Origin: Saprospiraceae bacterium
GTDB lineage: Bacteria; Bacteroidota; Bacteroidia; Chitinophagales; Saprospiraceae
Direction of reading: 5' to 3'
DNA length: 64,000 nt
NCBI GenBank assembly: GCA_013360405.1
Contig: JABWBR010000010.1
Span: 1 to 64,000 of the forward strand
Below, piece by piece: positions 1-7,846 of this stretch. A model generated the notes under the pieces. That model was not told the origin of the DNA and did no database searches. It worked only from the letters and a program-made list of their open reading frames with translations. The position numbers and the translations under genes are program-made. Position 1 is the stretch's first letter. The number at the start of each line of letters is the position of its first letter.

Positions 1-104
1 GTGAACGTTTGGTGAACGGTGAACGTTTGGTGAACGGTGAACGTTTGGTGAACGGTGAACGTTTGGTGAACGGTGAACGTTTGGTGAACGGTGAACGTTC
101 ACCC
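1..104. repeat. GGTGAAC word array, 18-bp tandem repeat
   Basis: About five and a half tandem copies of an 18-bp unit made of two GGTGAAC heptamers separated by GTTT, closing with the palindrome GGTGAACGTTCACC. The array probably starts left of the window. Shorter palindromic versions of the same word occur at 26525-26549 and 53307-53333, so it is a dispersed family and not a single microsatellite. The plus-strand open frame through it is only the repeat read in frame (reiterated VNGER). Confidence 0.9.
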
Positions 105-118
105 TACTGCGATTGCCA

Positions 119-331
119 TTATCTCCTTTTGCGTTTTCTCGATTCCATATATTGCCACACCGCATCTTTTGAAGTCAGCCAATTCCGGCCTTCCTTAAAC
201 GCGTCTATTTTTCCCTGCCGGGCCAATAAGCTGATGTATTCCTGTCCGTAGGGAAAGCCGGGTTCGCTTACTATATCGGAAATGGGTTGATAATCGTCGT
301 AGGTGTTGTTTAAATTGCTTAGATATATATT
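119..331 (-). pseudogene. remnant of a small HTH DNA-binding protein
   Basis: The minus strand is open for about 70 codons, ending in a TAA at 119-121, but has no ATG, GTG or TTG at a sensible start; a stop lies just upstream at 332-334. The frame reads like the C-terminal part of an excisionase/HTH_17-type domain common in Bacteroidota: a tyrosine-containing helix (YISLLARQGKIDAFKEGRNW), then an aromatic-rich helix and a basic tail ending ESRKRKRR. It lies directly downstream of the bestrophin stop codon. I read it as a 5'-truncated relic, though a non-canonical start cannot be excluded. The family call is from recognition only. Confidence 0.4.
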
Positions 332-342
332 TTATTCGTTTA

Positions 343-1290
343 TCAGAAAAGATACCCATCCACCGGTTCTGATTTGGGTGGCAAGTCTTTTTCACCCAAC
401 ATTTCCCGCAGGTTGCGTTCAACGGTATTGCAGATGGCGCTTAACGCTACATCGGTCACTTTGTTTTCAAAGGGGTCTTCATTGGCGGCGCCGGTACGCT
501 CCATGATGATGAATACGCCCGCTATGACAATAGATAGCGGCACTACGAGCCAGGAAAAAGGAAGCATGGCCTCGCTCATAAAAAAACCTAATAGCCCAAA
601 AGGTAGCAAGGCTGCAAAAAGTAACACGAAAATACGGGTAAAAAAGTCGTATTGCCGGGGCAGAGGCGTGTTTTTGATGCGTTCGGCGCCCCCCTGGTAG
701 TTGGCCAGGGCCAGCAATTGCCCTTCTATCTGAAAGCTGTCGAAACCGCCCAACGTACCTTCGGCCATGGCAGCATAAATATCCCGCCCCATGAGCAGAT
801 GCAGGTGGTTTACTTTTTGGTCTTTGGCCGTTAACTCCGCATACTCCTCTGCCGACAAGAGCGGCTCGATTTCCTGCCAGTTGTTTTGACCGCGCAGTTG
901 CAGCCTAAGCGCATGCACCCAGGCTATCTGCTTGTAAATCAGGCTTTTTTTAAATGCCTCGCTGCGGTTTTTGTCGTAATTGGGTTGATGTGCATGGCTG
1001 TCGGTAAAAGTGACGACCAGCCGGGCCAATACCCGGCTCGAATTGACGATTCCGCCCCACAAGGTACGAGCCTCCCACCAGCGGGCGTAAGCAGAGTTGT
1101 TGCGGAAGGCCACAAATATGGCCAGCGCAGAGCCCAACACGCCGATGGGAGTGAAGTTGACAGCCAGTTCAGGCCGTTTTGTTAAATAAAAAACCAACCA
1201 CACGGCTACTGCCCAAAACAGGGCAAACAGCATCTGGTCTTTGATATATGCCCACACCCGCAACGGGTGAAAATTGCGCTTGATTATCAT
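343..1290 (-). CDS. bestrophin family ion channel
   Basis: 315 residues starting at ATG. Bestrophin-like (UPF0187/YneE) inner-membrane protein; bacterial members form pentameric cation or anion channels. Seen: a first hydrophobic pair around residues 20-65, then the family-typical stretch NNSAYARWWEARTLWGG (about 64-80), a long helical middle, and a second hydrophobic pair around 215-265 that includes LLPFGLLGFF. The C-terminal tail is acidic and ends soon after conserved PFEN, as usual. Length matches the family. It appears monocistronic; the region upstream of the start holds a chain of AGTCGT-like words. Confident on family, not on ion selectivity. Confidence 0.9.
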   Translation of the reverse strand: MIIKRNFHPLRVWAYIKDQMLFALFWAVAVWLVFYLTKRPELAVNFTPIGVLGSALAIFVAFRNNSAYARWWEARTLWGGIVNSSRVLARLVVTFTDSHAHQPNYDKNRSEAFKKSLIYKQIAWVHALRLQLRGQNNWQEIEPLLSAEEYAELTAKDQKVNHLHLLMGRDIYAAMAEGTLGGFDSFQIEGQLLALANYQGGAERIKNTPLPRQYDFFTRIFVLLFAALLPFGLLGFFMSEAMLPFSWLVVPLSIVIAGVFIIMERTGAANEDPFENKVTDVALSAICNTVERNLREMLGEKDLPPKSEPVDGYLF

Positions 1291-1330
1291 GGACTAATTA
1301 TTTTTGTTTTTCCTAAAATCGCAAAGGTGC

Positions 1331-1414
1331 ATAGTCGTCGTTTCGACTCCGCTCAACGACCAACAAAGATCGCAGTCGTCCTACAGTCGTAAAGTCGTAC
1401 AGTCCCAAAGTCTC
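1331..1414. repeat. AGTCGT/ACAGTCGTA word array
   Basis: Intergenic stretch rich in reiterated AGTCGT, CAGTCGTC, TACAGTCGTA and AAAGTC words. It lies between the start of the bestrophin gene and the end of the beta-barrel gene, both on the minus strand. The same word (CAGTCGTA) reappears inside the signal-peptide codons of the beta-barrel gene near 35760. Confidence 0.7.
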
Positions 1415-1416
1415 CC

Positions 1417-2028
1417 CTAAAAGCTCTTCCGCACAAAACCTCCCCAATTTTCAGCAGGCGTAAAATCGCGACCGGACTGCTGAAAATCACCGGCCAGGCC
1501 AAACTGAAAACCTTTCCAGTCCAGGCCCAGTCTGATGCGTTCTACACTAAAAACGTGCCCGTCTTTTCTAAATAGATGATACAATTCCAGACTGGTATAC
1601 CATTTCCAATGGGGGCTGATAGCCGGCGTAAAGCGAAAGATGGAAAACCAACTGTATTCGAGTTCTTTTTTCAGGCCCACCGTAGCCAGGCCAAACAGCA
1701 TCCAATTGGGTTTTGCTTTAAAAACATGCGCACCGGCGTCAGCGGCGGCCCCGGAGGTTTGGCTGATTTTGCCCACGAGGCTGCCGCCGATACCGGCCTT
1801 AGTAGTATAATTAAGGTAGGCGCCCGAAAACAGGTTGGCCCTGTTGTCGTAGTCGACCGTCATGCGGGTGCGGCTGAAGAGCGACCAGCGAAACTGCTGA
1901 TCAAAAGGCTTCAGCCACTGCAAGTCGGCAAATACATGGCTGTTGCCGGCCATGATTTCCAGGCTCTGTGCCCGGGCAGGTATCTCCGCACCCCACAATA
2001 GCGCTGCAATCAGAAGTAATCGCCTCAC
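1417..2028 (-). CDS. putative outer-membrane beta-barrel protein
   Basis: 203 residues from a GTG start. A clear signal peptide (residues 1-20, hydrophobic LLLIAALLWG, cleavage after Ala-Arg-Ala) is followed by alternating hydrophobic/polar strands rich in aromatics (FADLQWL, WSLFSRTRMTVDYD, WYTSLELYHLF) and a terminal phenylalanine, the usual barrel-assembly signal. The stop codon of the DJ-1 gene lies about 9 bases upstream, so the two are almost certainly co-transcribed and perhaps translationally coupled. No specific family recognised; it may be a small porin or a structural barrel. Confidence 0.65.
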   Translation of the reverse strand: MRRLLLIAALLWGAEIPARAQSLEIMAGNSHVFADLQWLKPFDQQFRWSLFSRTRMTVDYDNRANLFSGAYLNYTTKAGIGGSLVGKISQTSGAAADAGAHVFKAKPNWMLFGLATVGLKKELEYSWFSIFRFTPAISPHWKWYTSLELYHLFRKDGHVFSVERIRLGLDWKGFQFGLAGDFQQSGRDFTPAENWGGFVRKSF

Positions 2029-2037
2029 AACAGCAGC

Positions 2038-2802
2038 TTATTTACCCAACAGTTCTACTACCATTTCAGCGGCTGCGGCGCCCGAGTTTTGCTGCTGGCC
2101 GGTAATCAGGTTGCCGTCGGCAATGGCATAGGCGGCAAAGGGCGCCGCCACCTTGAAGTGAGTGCCTGCAATTTTTCGGGCTTCGGTTTCGATGCGATAG
2201 GGCTGTATTTTCATGCCTACGGCCTGGTCGGCGTATTCTTCTTCGGCATCAGCAAAACCCGTCCAGGTCTTTCCGTTTACAAGCAATTCTCCGTTTGGTT
2301 TTTTGGCTTCCAATAGCAGCGTGGTTGAGTGGCATACGGCAGCGCTGGGTTTGCCGCTTTCATAAAAGGAAACAAACAGCTTTTCAAGGTCGTGATTGCC
2401 ACGGAAAGTATACATTGGGCCCTGGCCGCCTACCAGGAAAATAGCGTCGTAATCACTTGGGTTGACATCCGTGAGCTTGCGGGTGTTGTCGAGCATTTTA
2501 TTAAACCACTCCTGCTGCATATACCCGAGCGAAATGACGTCGTGGGCCGAATAACCGCTTGCATCGGTGGGGTTCGAATAGCCGTCCATCATCAGCTTAC
2601 CGCCTTCGGTAGAAACGAGTTCTACTTCGTAGCCTGCTTCCCGGAAGACCCACAAGGGGTGGGTAAGCTCAGCAGCCCAAAAGCCGATGGGCCAGCCTGT
2701 TTGTGAAGAAGTAGCCGGACTGCTCGCCACCATGAGAATTTTACCTTTCACAGGCATGCCATGCGCATGCACGTAGTGTTGCGTTTCTTTTACTGCACTC
2801 AT
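2038..2802 (-). CDS. DJ-1/PfpI (Hsp31-like) family protein
   Basis: 254 residues from ATG at 2802; an upstream in-frame TTG (2826) would overlap the promoter and is rejected. Class I glutamine-amidotransferase fold of the DJ-1/Hsp31 superfamily, whose members act as glyoxalase/deglycase-type or chaperone-like enzymes in carbonyl stress. Seen: GFWAAELTHP near residues 40-49 with the expected glutamate, VGGQGPMYTF at about 124-133, and the nucleophile elbow AAVCHSTT with Cys157-His158. The nearby HxlR-type regulator, encoded divergently, is a common partner for such redox/carbonyl-stress enzymes. Family certain, substrate unknown. Confidence 0.85.
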   Translation of the reverse strand: MSAVKETQHYVHAHGMPVKGKILMVASSPATSSQTGWPIGFWAAELTHPLWVFREAGYEVELVSTEGGKLMMDGYSNPTDASGYSAHDVISLGYMQQEWFNKMLDNTRKLTDVNPSDYDAIFLVGGQGPMYTFRGNHDLEKLFVSFYESGKPSAAVCHSTTLLLEAKKPNGELLVNGKTWTGFADAEEEYADQAVGMKIQPYRIETEARKIAGTHFKVAAPFAAYAIADGNLITGQQQNSGAAAAEMVVELLGK

Positions 2803-2823
2803 TTTTTTGTCTGATTTTTTTTG

Positions 2824-2854
2824 CAAAACTACAGTCCATGCTTACCTTTGGCAA
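2824..2854 (-). promoter_or_regulatory. Bacteroidota-type promoter of the DJ-1 gene
   Basis: On the minus strand a TTG (-33 box, 2852-2854) and TAGTTTTG (-7 box, 2824-2831) are separated by exactly 20 bases, matching the TTG-N19-21-TAnnTTTG consensus. The predicted transcription start is about 15 bases ahead of the ATG at 2802, which supports that start choice. Confidence 0.75.
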
Positions 2855-2857
2855 TAT

Positions 2858-2871
2858 ACTTACACATAAGT
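2858..2871. promoter_or_regulatory. candidate HxlR operator
   Basis: Inverted repeat ACTTA-CACA-TAAGT lies immediately upstream of the -33 box of the DJ-1 promoter. HxlR proteins bind such short dyads next to the gene they control. The assignment rests on position only. Confidence 0.35.
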
Positions 2872-2899
2872 GCAGTACTAACTTTTTTGAAAGCGCTAA

Positions 2900-2933
2900 T
2901 TAATGTTGAATGTTTGATGTTTGATGTTGAATG
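2900..2933. repeat. left word array flanking the four-helix-bundle gene
   Basis: Heptamer words TGTTGAA and TGTTTGA repeated about four times. Its outer end TTAATGTTGAATGTT is the exact inverse of the outer end of the array at 3371-3402, so the two form terminal inverted repeats around the small gene between them. Confidence 0.8.
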
Positions 2934-2999
2934 AATACATTCTTCATTTTTTAATTGACAATGACTTTTCGTTCTTTACATTACTAAAACCAAAATCAA

Positions 3000-3359
3000 A
3001 TGAAAATGCAAAAGAATCTCATCCAAGAGAAATCGTTTGAATTCGCGGTGCTTTCTATTTCGTTGTACAAGGCGCTCTTAGAAAAAAACGAATACGTACT
3101 AAGCAAACAATTCTTTAGAAGTGCAACAAGTATTGGAGCTAATGTGGAAGAAGCGCAGGCTAGTTATTCTAAAAAAGAATTCGCAGCAAAAATGGGAATA
3201 GCCGCAAAAGAGGCGCGAGAAGCGCTATACTGGTTAAAACTGTTGGAGATTGGTGATTTTATAAGCTATGATTTTCAACAGTTAAAATTTGATTGTGAAG
3301 GTTTAATAAAAATATTGACCTCAATAGTAAAAACTACCCAATCCAACATAAATAATTAA
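3000..3359 (+). CDS. four helix bundle protein (S23/IVS-type)
   Basis: 119 residues, ATG start. Belongs to the four-helix-bundle family first described as the 23S rRNA intervening-sequence protein (PF05635/TIGR02436); the diversity-generating-retroelement accessory protein Avd has the same fold and binds nucleic acid. Seen: the family's FRSATSIGANVEEAQASYSKKEFAAK block (residues about 39-64) and KEAREALYWLKLLEI (73-87). The gene is AT-rich relative to its neighbours and is bracketed by inverted word arrays, so it looks like a mobile cassette inserted between the DJ-1 and HxlR genes. Function in the cell is unknown. Confidence 0.85.
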   Translation: MKMQKNLIQEKSFEFAVLSISLYKALLEKNEYVLSKQFFRSATSIGANVEEAQASYSKKEFAAKMGIAAKEAREALYWLKLLEIGDFISYDFQQLKFDCEGLIKILTSIVKTTQSNINN

Positions 3360-3370
3360 CCTACAAACAA

Positions 3371-3402
3371 TTAAACATTAAACATTCAACATTCAACATT
3401 AA
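3371..3402. repeat. right word array flanking the four-helix-bundle gene
   Basis: Heptamer words AACATTA and AACATTC repeated four times, ending two bases before the HxlR start codon. It is the inverse of the left array at 2900-2933. Confidence 0.8.
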
Positions 3403-3404
3403 TA

Positions 3405-3761
3405 ATGCCCGATTTCATCTACAACGGAAAAGTATACTACAACCCAGTGGAATTCGCCATGGACAGGCTGGGCGGCACCTGGAAAATGCCCATTCTGTGG
3501 CGTTTAAAGGACAAAACGTACCGCTTCAGCGAGCTCAAAAAAGCGATTCACCACATTTCCGATAAAATGCTCACTACCCAATTGCGGGAACTGGAAGCCG
3601 ACGGATTTATTACCAGAAAAGTATACGCTGTAGTGCCCCCGAAAACGGAGTATTCCATTTCCGAAAAAGGCAGGTTATCCATCCCCATCATCGAGAATAT
3701 TCGCAATTTCGGAATTGAATTGATGAAAATCGAAGGGGTTGAAACCAGCGATTACAAGTAG
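3405..3761 (+). CDS. HxlR family transcriptional regulator
   Basis: 118 residues, ATG start. Winged-helix HxlR/MarR-like regulator: an N-terminal segment is followed by the family hallmark LGGTWKMPILWRL (residues about 22-34), the recognition region ISDKMLTTQLRELEADGFI (50-68) and the wing YAVVPPKTEYSIS. Members typically sense quinones, aldehydes or oxidants. The probable target is the divergent DJ-1 gene, which still has a clean promoter and a candidate operator. The start codon abuts the word array of the four-helix-bundle cassette, so the regulator may now depend on that cassette for transcription. Confidence 0.85.
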   Translation: MPDFIYNGKVYYNPVEFAMDRLGGTWKMPILWRLKDKTYRFSELKKAIHHISDKMLTTQLRELEADGFITRKVYAVVPPKTEYSISEKGRLSIPIIENIRNFGIELMKIEGVETSDYK

Positions 3762-3762
3762 T

Positions 3763-3795
3763 CTATGTTTACAAATTTTGAAAGTTTAGTAACCA
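3763..3795. repeat. degenerate GTTTAC hairpin repeat
   Basis: Directly after the HxlR stop, this stretch matches the inverse of the hairpin at 24502-24537 over about 30 bases (common parts CTATGTTTAC and AAGTTTAGTAA). The arms are imperfect here, so it may be a decayed copy acting as a gene end. Confidence 0.5.
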
Positions 3796-3874
3796 CAAAA
3801 AAATCCTCAAATCCTTCAATCCTCAATTAACCAATCCCATTGTTTTCCTCCCGAATATTCATTATATTACGGGT

Positions 3875-5017
3875 ATGAAAAAGCAATATACCATCATCAT
3901 AGCCGGCGCGGGCGGCATAGCCCAGGCAGCCGGTTTGCTCCTTGCAGAATGGAGCGAAGTCAAGCCCACCCTCTACATCGGGAACCGCACATTGGAAAAA
4001 GCTCAAAAGACGGCTAAATGGATCGAGTCGGGCACTACCGAGCCTTGTACCGTGTTTGCTTTCCAGTTAACTGCCGATGCGCTTACCGATGAAATGAGGA
4101 CCATCTTTCAGCATGCAGATATCTTGCTCGACTGTCTGCCGGGAGGCATGGCGCCCAAGATGGCCCGGCTGGCCAAGGCCTTTCACCTGCACTACGCCAA
4201 TATGACGGAATACGTGGCCGAGACCAACCAAATCACGGACCTGGCAAAGGATGCGGACACGGGGTTCGTACTACAAACCGGTATCGCTCCTGGCTATATC
4301 GACGTGTTGGCACACGGCATGTTCCAGCAATTTTGCCGGGATTTTGGCGTCGACAAAGTAGACAAAATCGAGATGAAGGTAGGCGCTCTTACCGATAATG
4401 CCGTGGCCCCACATTTCTACGGCTTTACCTGGAGCCCCGTTGGCGTGGCCACCGAATATGTAAAGGACGCCATAGCCATCCGCGATTATAAAAAAACACA
4501 ACTGCACTCCCTCTCTGAAAGGGGCACGATCATCATCAACGGTATCACTTACGAAGACGACCTGACCTCCGGCGGCGCCGCCGACCTGCCAGATTTTCTG
4601 GAAGGCAAAGTGCGCTCGCTCGACTACAAAACGCTGCGGCATCCAGGCCACTATACATGGGTAAAAACCCTGCTTGCCGCCATGCGCCACGAACAGGACC
4701 CGTTTGCTGCATTTGAGCGCGAAATGTTGCGCGCGATACCCCACGTAGAAGACGACCGGATCGTGCTGTACGTTGCCGTAGAGGGCAAAGACGCCGGCGG
4801 TACACTGCGCCGCAGGGAAGTAGCCAACCTGATACTACCCCAGTTGGTCGGCAAGCACAAGCTGCGCGCCATACAAACCACAACGGCGGTGCCCATGCTT
4901 CAAGCTGCCCAGATGCTGCTCGAATCGCCGCGAAAAGGCGTTGTCCTTCAAAGCCAGATAGATCCGGCATCGTTTTTAAACGGCAATTTTATCGTGCCGG
5001 TATATGGGGGATGGTAA
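3875..5017 (+). CDS. saccharopine dehydrogenase-like NAD(P)-binding protein
   Basis: 380 residues, ATG start. The Rossmann fold begins with IIIAGAGGIAQAAG (residues 7-20), a GxGGxxQ-type dinucleotide site as in saccharopine dehydrogenases and carboxynorspermidine synthase, followed by NRTLEKAQ (37-44) and the second-domain motif QTGIAPGYIDVLAHGMF. Length fits the family. Members reduce an imine formed between an amino acid and a keto acid or aldehyde; which pair is used here cannot be told. It stands alone between the HxlR gene and a repeat-rich spacer, so context gives no pathway. Confidence 0.75.
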   Translation: MKKQYTIIIAGAGGIAQAAGLLLAEWSEVKPTLYIGNRTLEKAQKTAKWIESGTTEPCTVFAFQLTADALTDEMRTIFQHADILLDCLPGGMAPKMARLAKAFHLHYANMTEYVAETNQITDLAKDADTGFVLQTGIAPGYIDVLAHGMFQQFCRDFGVDKVDKIEMKVGALTDNAVAPHFYGFTWSPVGVATEYVKDAIAIRDYKKTQLHSLSERGTIIINGITYEDDLTSGGAADLPDFLEGKVRSLDYKTLRHPGHYTWVKTLLAAMRHEQDPFAAFEREMLRAIPHVEDDRIVLYVAVEGKDAGGTLRRREVANLILPQLVGKHKLRAIQTTTAVPMLQAAQMLLESPRKGVVLQSQIDPASFLNGNFIVPVYGGW

Positions 5018-5018
5018 C

Positions 5019-5103
5019 AGTTTAGTGCCTTTGGCAGTTTAGCGATAGAGTTTAGTGCATGCGCAGTTTAGCTAAACCCTATCGCTAAACCCTCCTAAAC
5101 AGT
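5019..5103. repeat. GTTTAGC word hairpin
   Basis: Words CAGTTTAGC and TTTAGTGCATGCGC are followed by their inverse GCTAAACCCTATCGCTAAAC, giving a long imperfect hairpin just after a stop codon. Close relatives lie at 37681-37786, 48835-48893 and 56352-56394. Confidence 0.85.
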
Positions 5104-5110
5104 TACCTTT

Positions 5111-5229
5111 ACACATTTCGCCCCTCCGGGGCTTTTTGCGCGACTTTAAAGGCCCGGAGGGCCGAAATACTGGTAGAACACCCAATAATAAGATCTCAAA
5201 AGCTCCAGAGGAGCGTAAGGTGAAGTAGG
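5111..5229 (-). repeat. dispersed triple-hairpin repeat, copy 1
   Basis: About 110 bp holding three GC-rich dyads (CGCCCCTCCGGGGC, GGCCCGGAGGGCC, GCTCCAGAGGAGC) separated by conserved spacers such as TGGTAGAA and AGATCTCAAAAGCTCC. Read on the minus strand it aligns without large gaps to 24281-24390, with most positions identical. The two copies are inverted relative to each other. No ORF; likely a non-autonomous or structural repeat. Confidence 0.8.
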
Positions 5230-5322
5230 CCTTGTTTAGCAGCATTAACCAACAGCGAACTTTGCGCCCCCTTTGTGAGCTTTGCGTTATACATAATTTG
5301 AACAATCCTAAACCCTATTGCT

Positions 5323-6582
5323 ATGGCTTTAAAACTAAGCGCCTGCCTGGTATTACTTTTACCTGGTGGTTTACTCGCTCAAGGTGATTGGATGTATTAT
5401 AATTCCGGCAATTCTCCATTGCAAGGGCTTGTATACGAAGTACAGGCGGCGCCCGACGGCAGTGTCTGGATTGGCGGCAGGGGGCAGTGCTTCCAGTTGA
5501 ATGACGGTAATTGGTCGTCGTACGACCCAGTTGACAACTCCAATACTTATCAGTTGCGCGCTTTTGATTTCGATCAGAATGGAACACCTTGGGCCGGGTT
5601 TTATGCCATTGGGAAACGATTGAATCAAAGCTGGGAGAACTCTGCCTTATTGCCCAATGCCGCTCAGTTTGCGGGGTTCGGCGGCGTACGCGAGATGGAT
5701 TTTGACGCTCAAGGCGCCCTATGGACCATCAGCGTTTTTCTTTCGGGAAGCGGTAATTCTATTTCCCAATTAATTGCCTGGGACGATTTCAACCCGGCAG
5801 CCTATTTTGATGACATAAATTCTACTACGCTGCTGCCGGTTAGATATCCTGTCGACCTTGTAATAGATAGCGACCAAAACAAATGGATAGCGTCGAGCGG
5901 TTGGGGGCTTGCTCGTTTTTATAATGGTCAATTTGAAATATTTAATGAAGCAAATTCCAACTTGCCGAATGACCTGCTATATTGCCTGGCCTACCGCCAA
6001 GATGGAACACTGTGGATAGGTACTGACAATGGTTTGGCCATTTACCAAAATGGAAATTTTCAAGTATTTCATACCGGCAACTCGCCTTTGCCTGCCAATC
6101 AAATTTCAGAAATCACCTTTGACCAGCAGGGCAATGCATGGATAGGCGTTGAAAACGCACTGGTGAAATATGACGGCGCGGGCAACTGGTCGGTATACAA
6201 TATGGTCAATTCGCCTATTCAGATTGCGATCCCACAAAAGATTAGCGTTGATGAATTGGGAAACAAGTGGTTGGTGTTGAACAACGACGCAGTAGCCGTT
6301 TTTAATGAAAATGAAATTCTCCATACTTTTCCTACTTCAACAATCCATAACACTTTTAGCGTTTTTCCTAACCCGGTAAAAGCCGGTCAATCATTGCACA
6401 TTGACGCCGCATGGACGGGGCCGTTCACCCTGTCCATATATGATACACTGGGCCGATTGATTTCAGCGCGTATGCTGCCTCAGCACCAAATAGAAACTAC
6501 AAATTTGCCGGCAGGTACTTATTTACTGCTATTAGACGCCAACGGGACAAAAAGCGCCGCTAAATTTATCATAATGCCTTAA
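5323..6582 (+). CDS. T9SS-exported beta-propeller protein
   Basis: 419 residues, ATG start. Signal peptide residues 1-19 (LLLPGGLLAQ), then repeated blades of the two-component-regulator propeller type: DGSVWIGGRGQC, DGTLWIGTDNGLAIYQNG, QGNAWIGVENALVKYDGAG. The C-terminal about 75 residues begin SVFPNPVKAGQSL and end in a short basic tail, a type A T9SS sorting domain, so the protein should be exported and attached to the cell surface. The propeller probably binds a ligand or partner. Upstream lies a repeat-rich spacer; the U32 gene follows after 26 bases. Confidence 0.85.
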   Translation: MALKLSACLVLLLPGGLLAQGDWMYYNSGNSPLQGLVYEVQAAPDGSVWIGGRGQCFQLNDGNWSSYDPVDNSNTYQLRAFDFDQNGTPWAGFYAIGKRLNQSWENSALLPNAAQFAGFGGVREMDFDAQGALWTISVFLSGSGNSISQLIAWDDFNPAAYFDDINSTTLLPVRYPVDLVIDSDQNKWIASSGWGLARFYNGQFEIFNEANSNLPNDLLYCLAYRQDGTLWIGTDNGLAIYQNGNFQVFHTGNSPLPANQISEITFDQQGNAWIGVENALVKYDGAGNWSVYNMVNSPIQIAIPQKISVDELGNKWLVLNNDAVAVFNENEILHTFPTSTIHNTFSVFPNPVKAGQSLHIDAAWTGPFTLSIYDTLGRLISARMLPQHQIETTNLPAGTYLLLLDANGTKSAAKFIIMP

Positions 6583-6608
6583 TTTTGCCTTTTCATTGTA
6601 TCAAACTT

Positions 6609-7844
6609 ATGAACAGGCAAGTGGAATTGATGGCGCCCGTGGGCTCTTATGAATCACTGATGGCAGCCATAAAGGCAGGCTGTGACTCCGTATATTTCGG
6701 CGTGGAGCAACTCAACATGCGGGCCCGATCGAGCAATAATTTCACGCTGGACGATCTGAAAAATATTACCCGCATTGCCGGTGAAAACCATATCAAAACT
6801 TACCTCACGCTCAATACGATATTGTACGACCACGATATCACGCTGATGAAAAATATCATGCAGGCGGCTAAGGATAATGGCGTCACGGCTGTTATCGCAT
6901 CCGACCTGGCAGCGCTCAACTATGCCAAAAAGATAGGCCTGGAAATTCACATCTCTACCCAGGCCAATATTTCTAATATCGATACGGTTGAGTTTTTTGC
7001 CGCTTATGCGGATGTGGTGGTATTGGCCCGCGAACTGAGCCTGAAGCAAGTGGCTGAAATTTGCCGGGAAATCAAAAGAAGGGGTATCCGCGGCCCAAAG
7101 GGCGAATTGGTCGAAGTGGAAATTTTTGCCCACGGCGCGCTGTGTATGGCGGTCTCCGGTAAATGCTACCTCAGCCTGCATTCGCATTTCGCTTCGGCCA
7201 ACAGAGGCGCCTGTATCCAGAATTGCAGGCGGAGTTATATTGTGACCGACAAAGACGAGGGCATCGAATTTGAGGTTGACAACGAATATATTATGTCGGC
7301 CAAAGACCTCTGTACTATTGATTTCCTCGACAAGATTTTAGACGCGGGGGTGAACGTGCTCAAAATTGAAGGCCGGGGTCGTTCCGCTGATTATGTGTAT
7401 ACGGTCGTCAAATGTTATAAAGAAGCTATCCAGGCTTACCAAAACGGCTCTTATACCCCCGATAAAATAGCCCAATGGCTTTCTCAATTGGCCACGGTGT
7501 ATAACCGCGGTTTCTGGGACGGCTACTACCTTGGCCGAAAGATGGGCGAATGGAACGACGAATACGGCTCGAAAGCCACTAAGAAAAAGATCTACCTCGG
7601 CAAGGGCCTCAAGTATTACGACAAAGCCCACGTGGCTGAGTTTATCCTCGAAACGCACCAATTGCAGGTCGGCGACGATATTATGATCACCGGCCCCACT
7701 ACCGGCTATATCGAAGCAAAAATCGAAGAGCTGAGAATCGCAGATTCAGGCTCCGACAAAGCCCTGAAAGGAGACACGATCACTTTTCCGCTCCACGAAA
7801 AAATCAGGCCCTCCGATAAGTTGTACAAAATCGTCGACGCCTGA
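6609..7844 (+). CDS. peptidase U32 family protein (TrhP/RlhA-like)
   Basis: 411 residues from ATG at 6609; an in-frame TTG at 6585 would extend it by 8 poorly conserved residues and is not preferred. The U32 family includes TrhP and RlhA, which hydroxylate tRNA U34 and 23S rRNA using prephenate, and protease-annotated members. Seen: the N-terminal ELMAPVGSYESLMAAIKAGCDSVYFG barrel start, STQANISN, and the four conserved cysteines C179, C186, C202 and C206 (GALCMAVSGKC and GACIQNCRR) expected to hold a metal or Fe-S cluster. A ferredoxin gene starts two bases after its stop. Confidence 0.85.
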   Translation: MNRQVELMAPVGSYESLMAAIKAGCDSVYFGVEQLNMRARSSNNFTLDDLKNITRIAGENHIKTYLTLNTILYDHDITLMKNIMQAAKDNGVTAVIASDLAALNYAKKIGLEIHISTQANISNIDTVEFFAAYADVVVLARELSLKQVAEICREIKRRGIRGPKGELVEVEIFAHGALCMAVSGKCYLSLHSHFASANRGACIQNCRRSYIVTDKDEGIEFEVDNEYIMSAKDLCTIDFLDKILDAGVNVLKIEGRGRSADYVYTVVKCYKEAIQAYQNGSYTPDKIAQWLSQLATVYNRGFWDGYYLGRKMGEWNDEYGSKATKKKIYLGKGLKYYDKAHVAEFILETHQLQVGDDIMITGPTTGYIEAKIEELRIADSGSDKALKGDTITFPLHEKIRPSDKLYKIVDA

Positions 7845-7846
7845 TT

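Noticed and set aside
9-251. Plus-strand ORF of reiterated Val-Asn-Gly-Glu-Arg units
   Set aside because: It is the 18-bp word array read in frame and then runs antisense through the HTH remnant; no signal of coding use.
4271-4970. Two minus-strand ORFs opposite the saccharopine-dehydrogenase-like gene
   Set aside because: Antisense shadows; no start context and low-complexity Arg-rich or mixed content.
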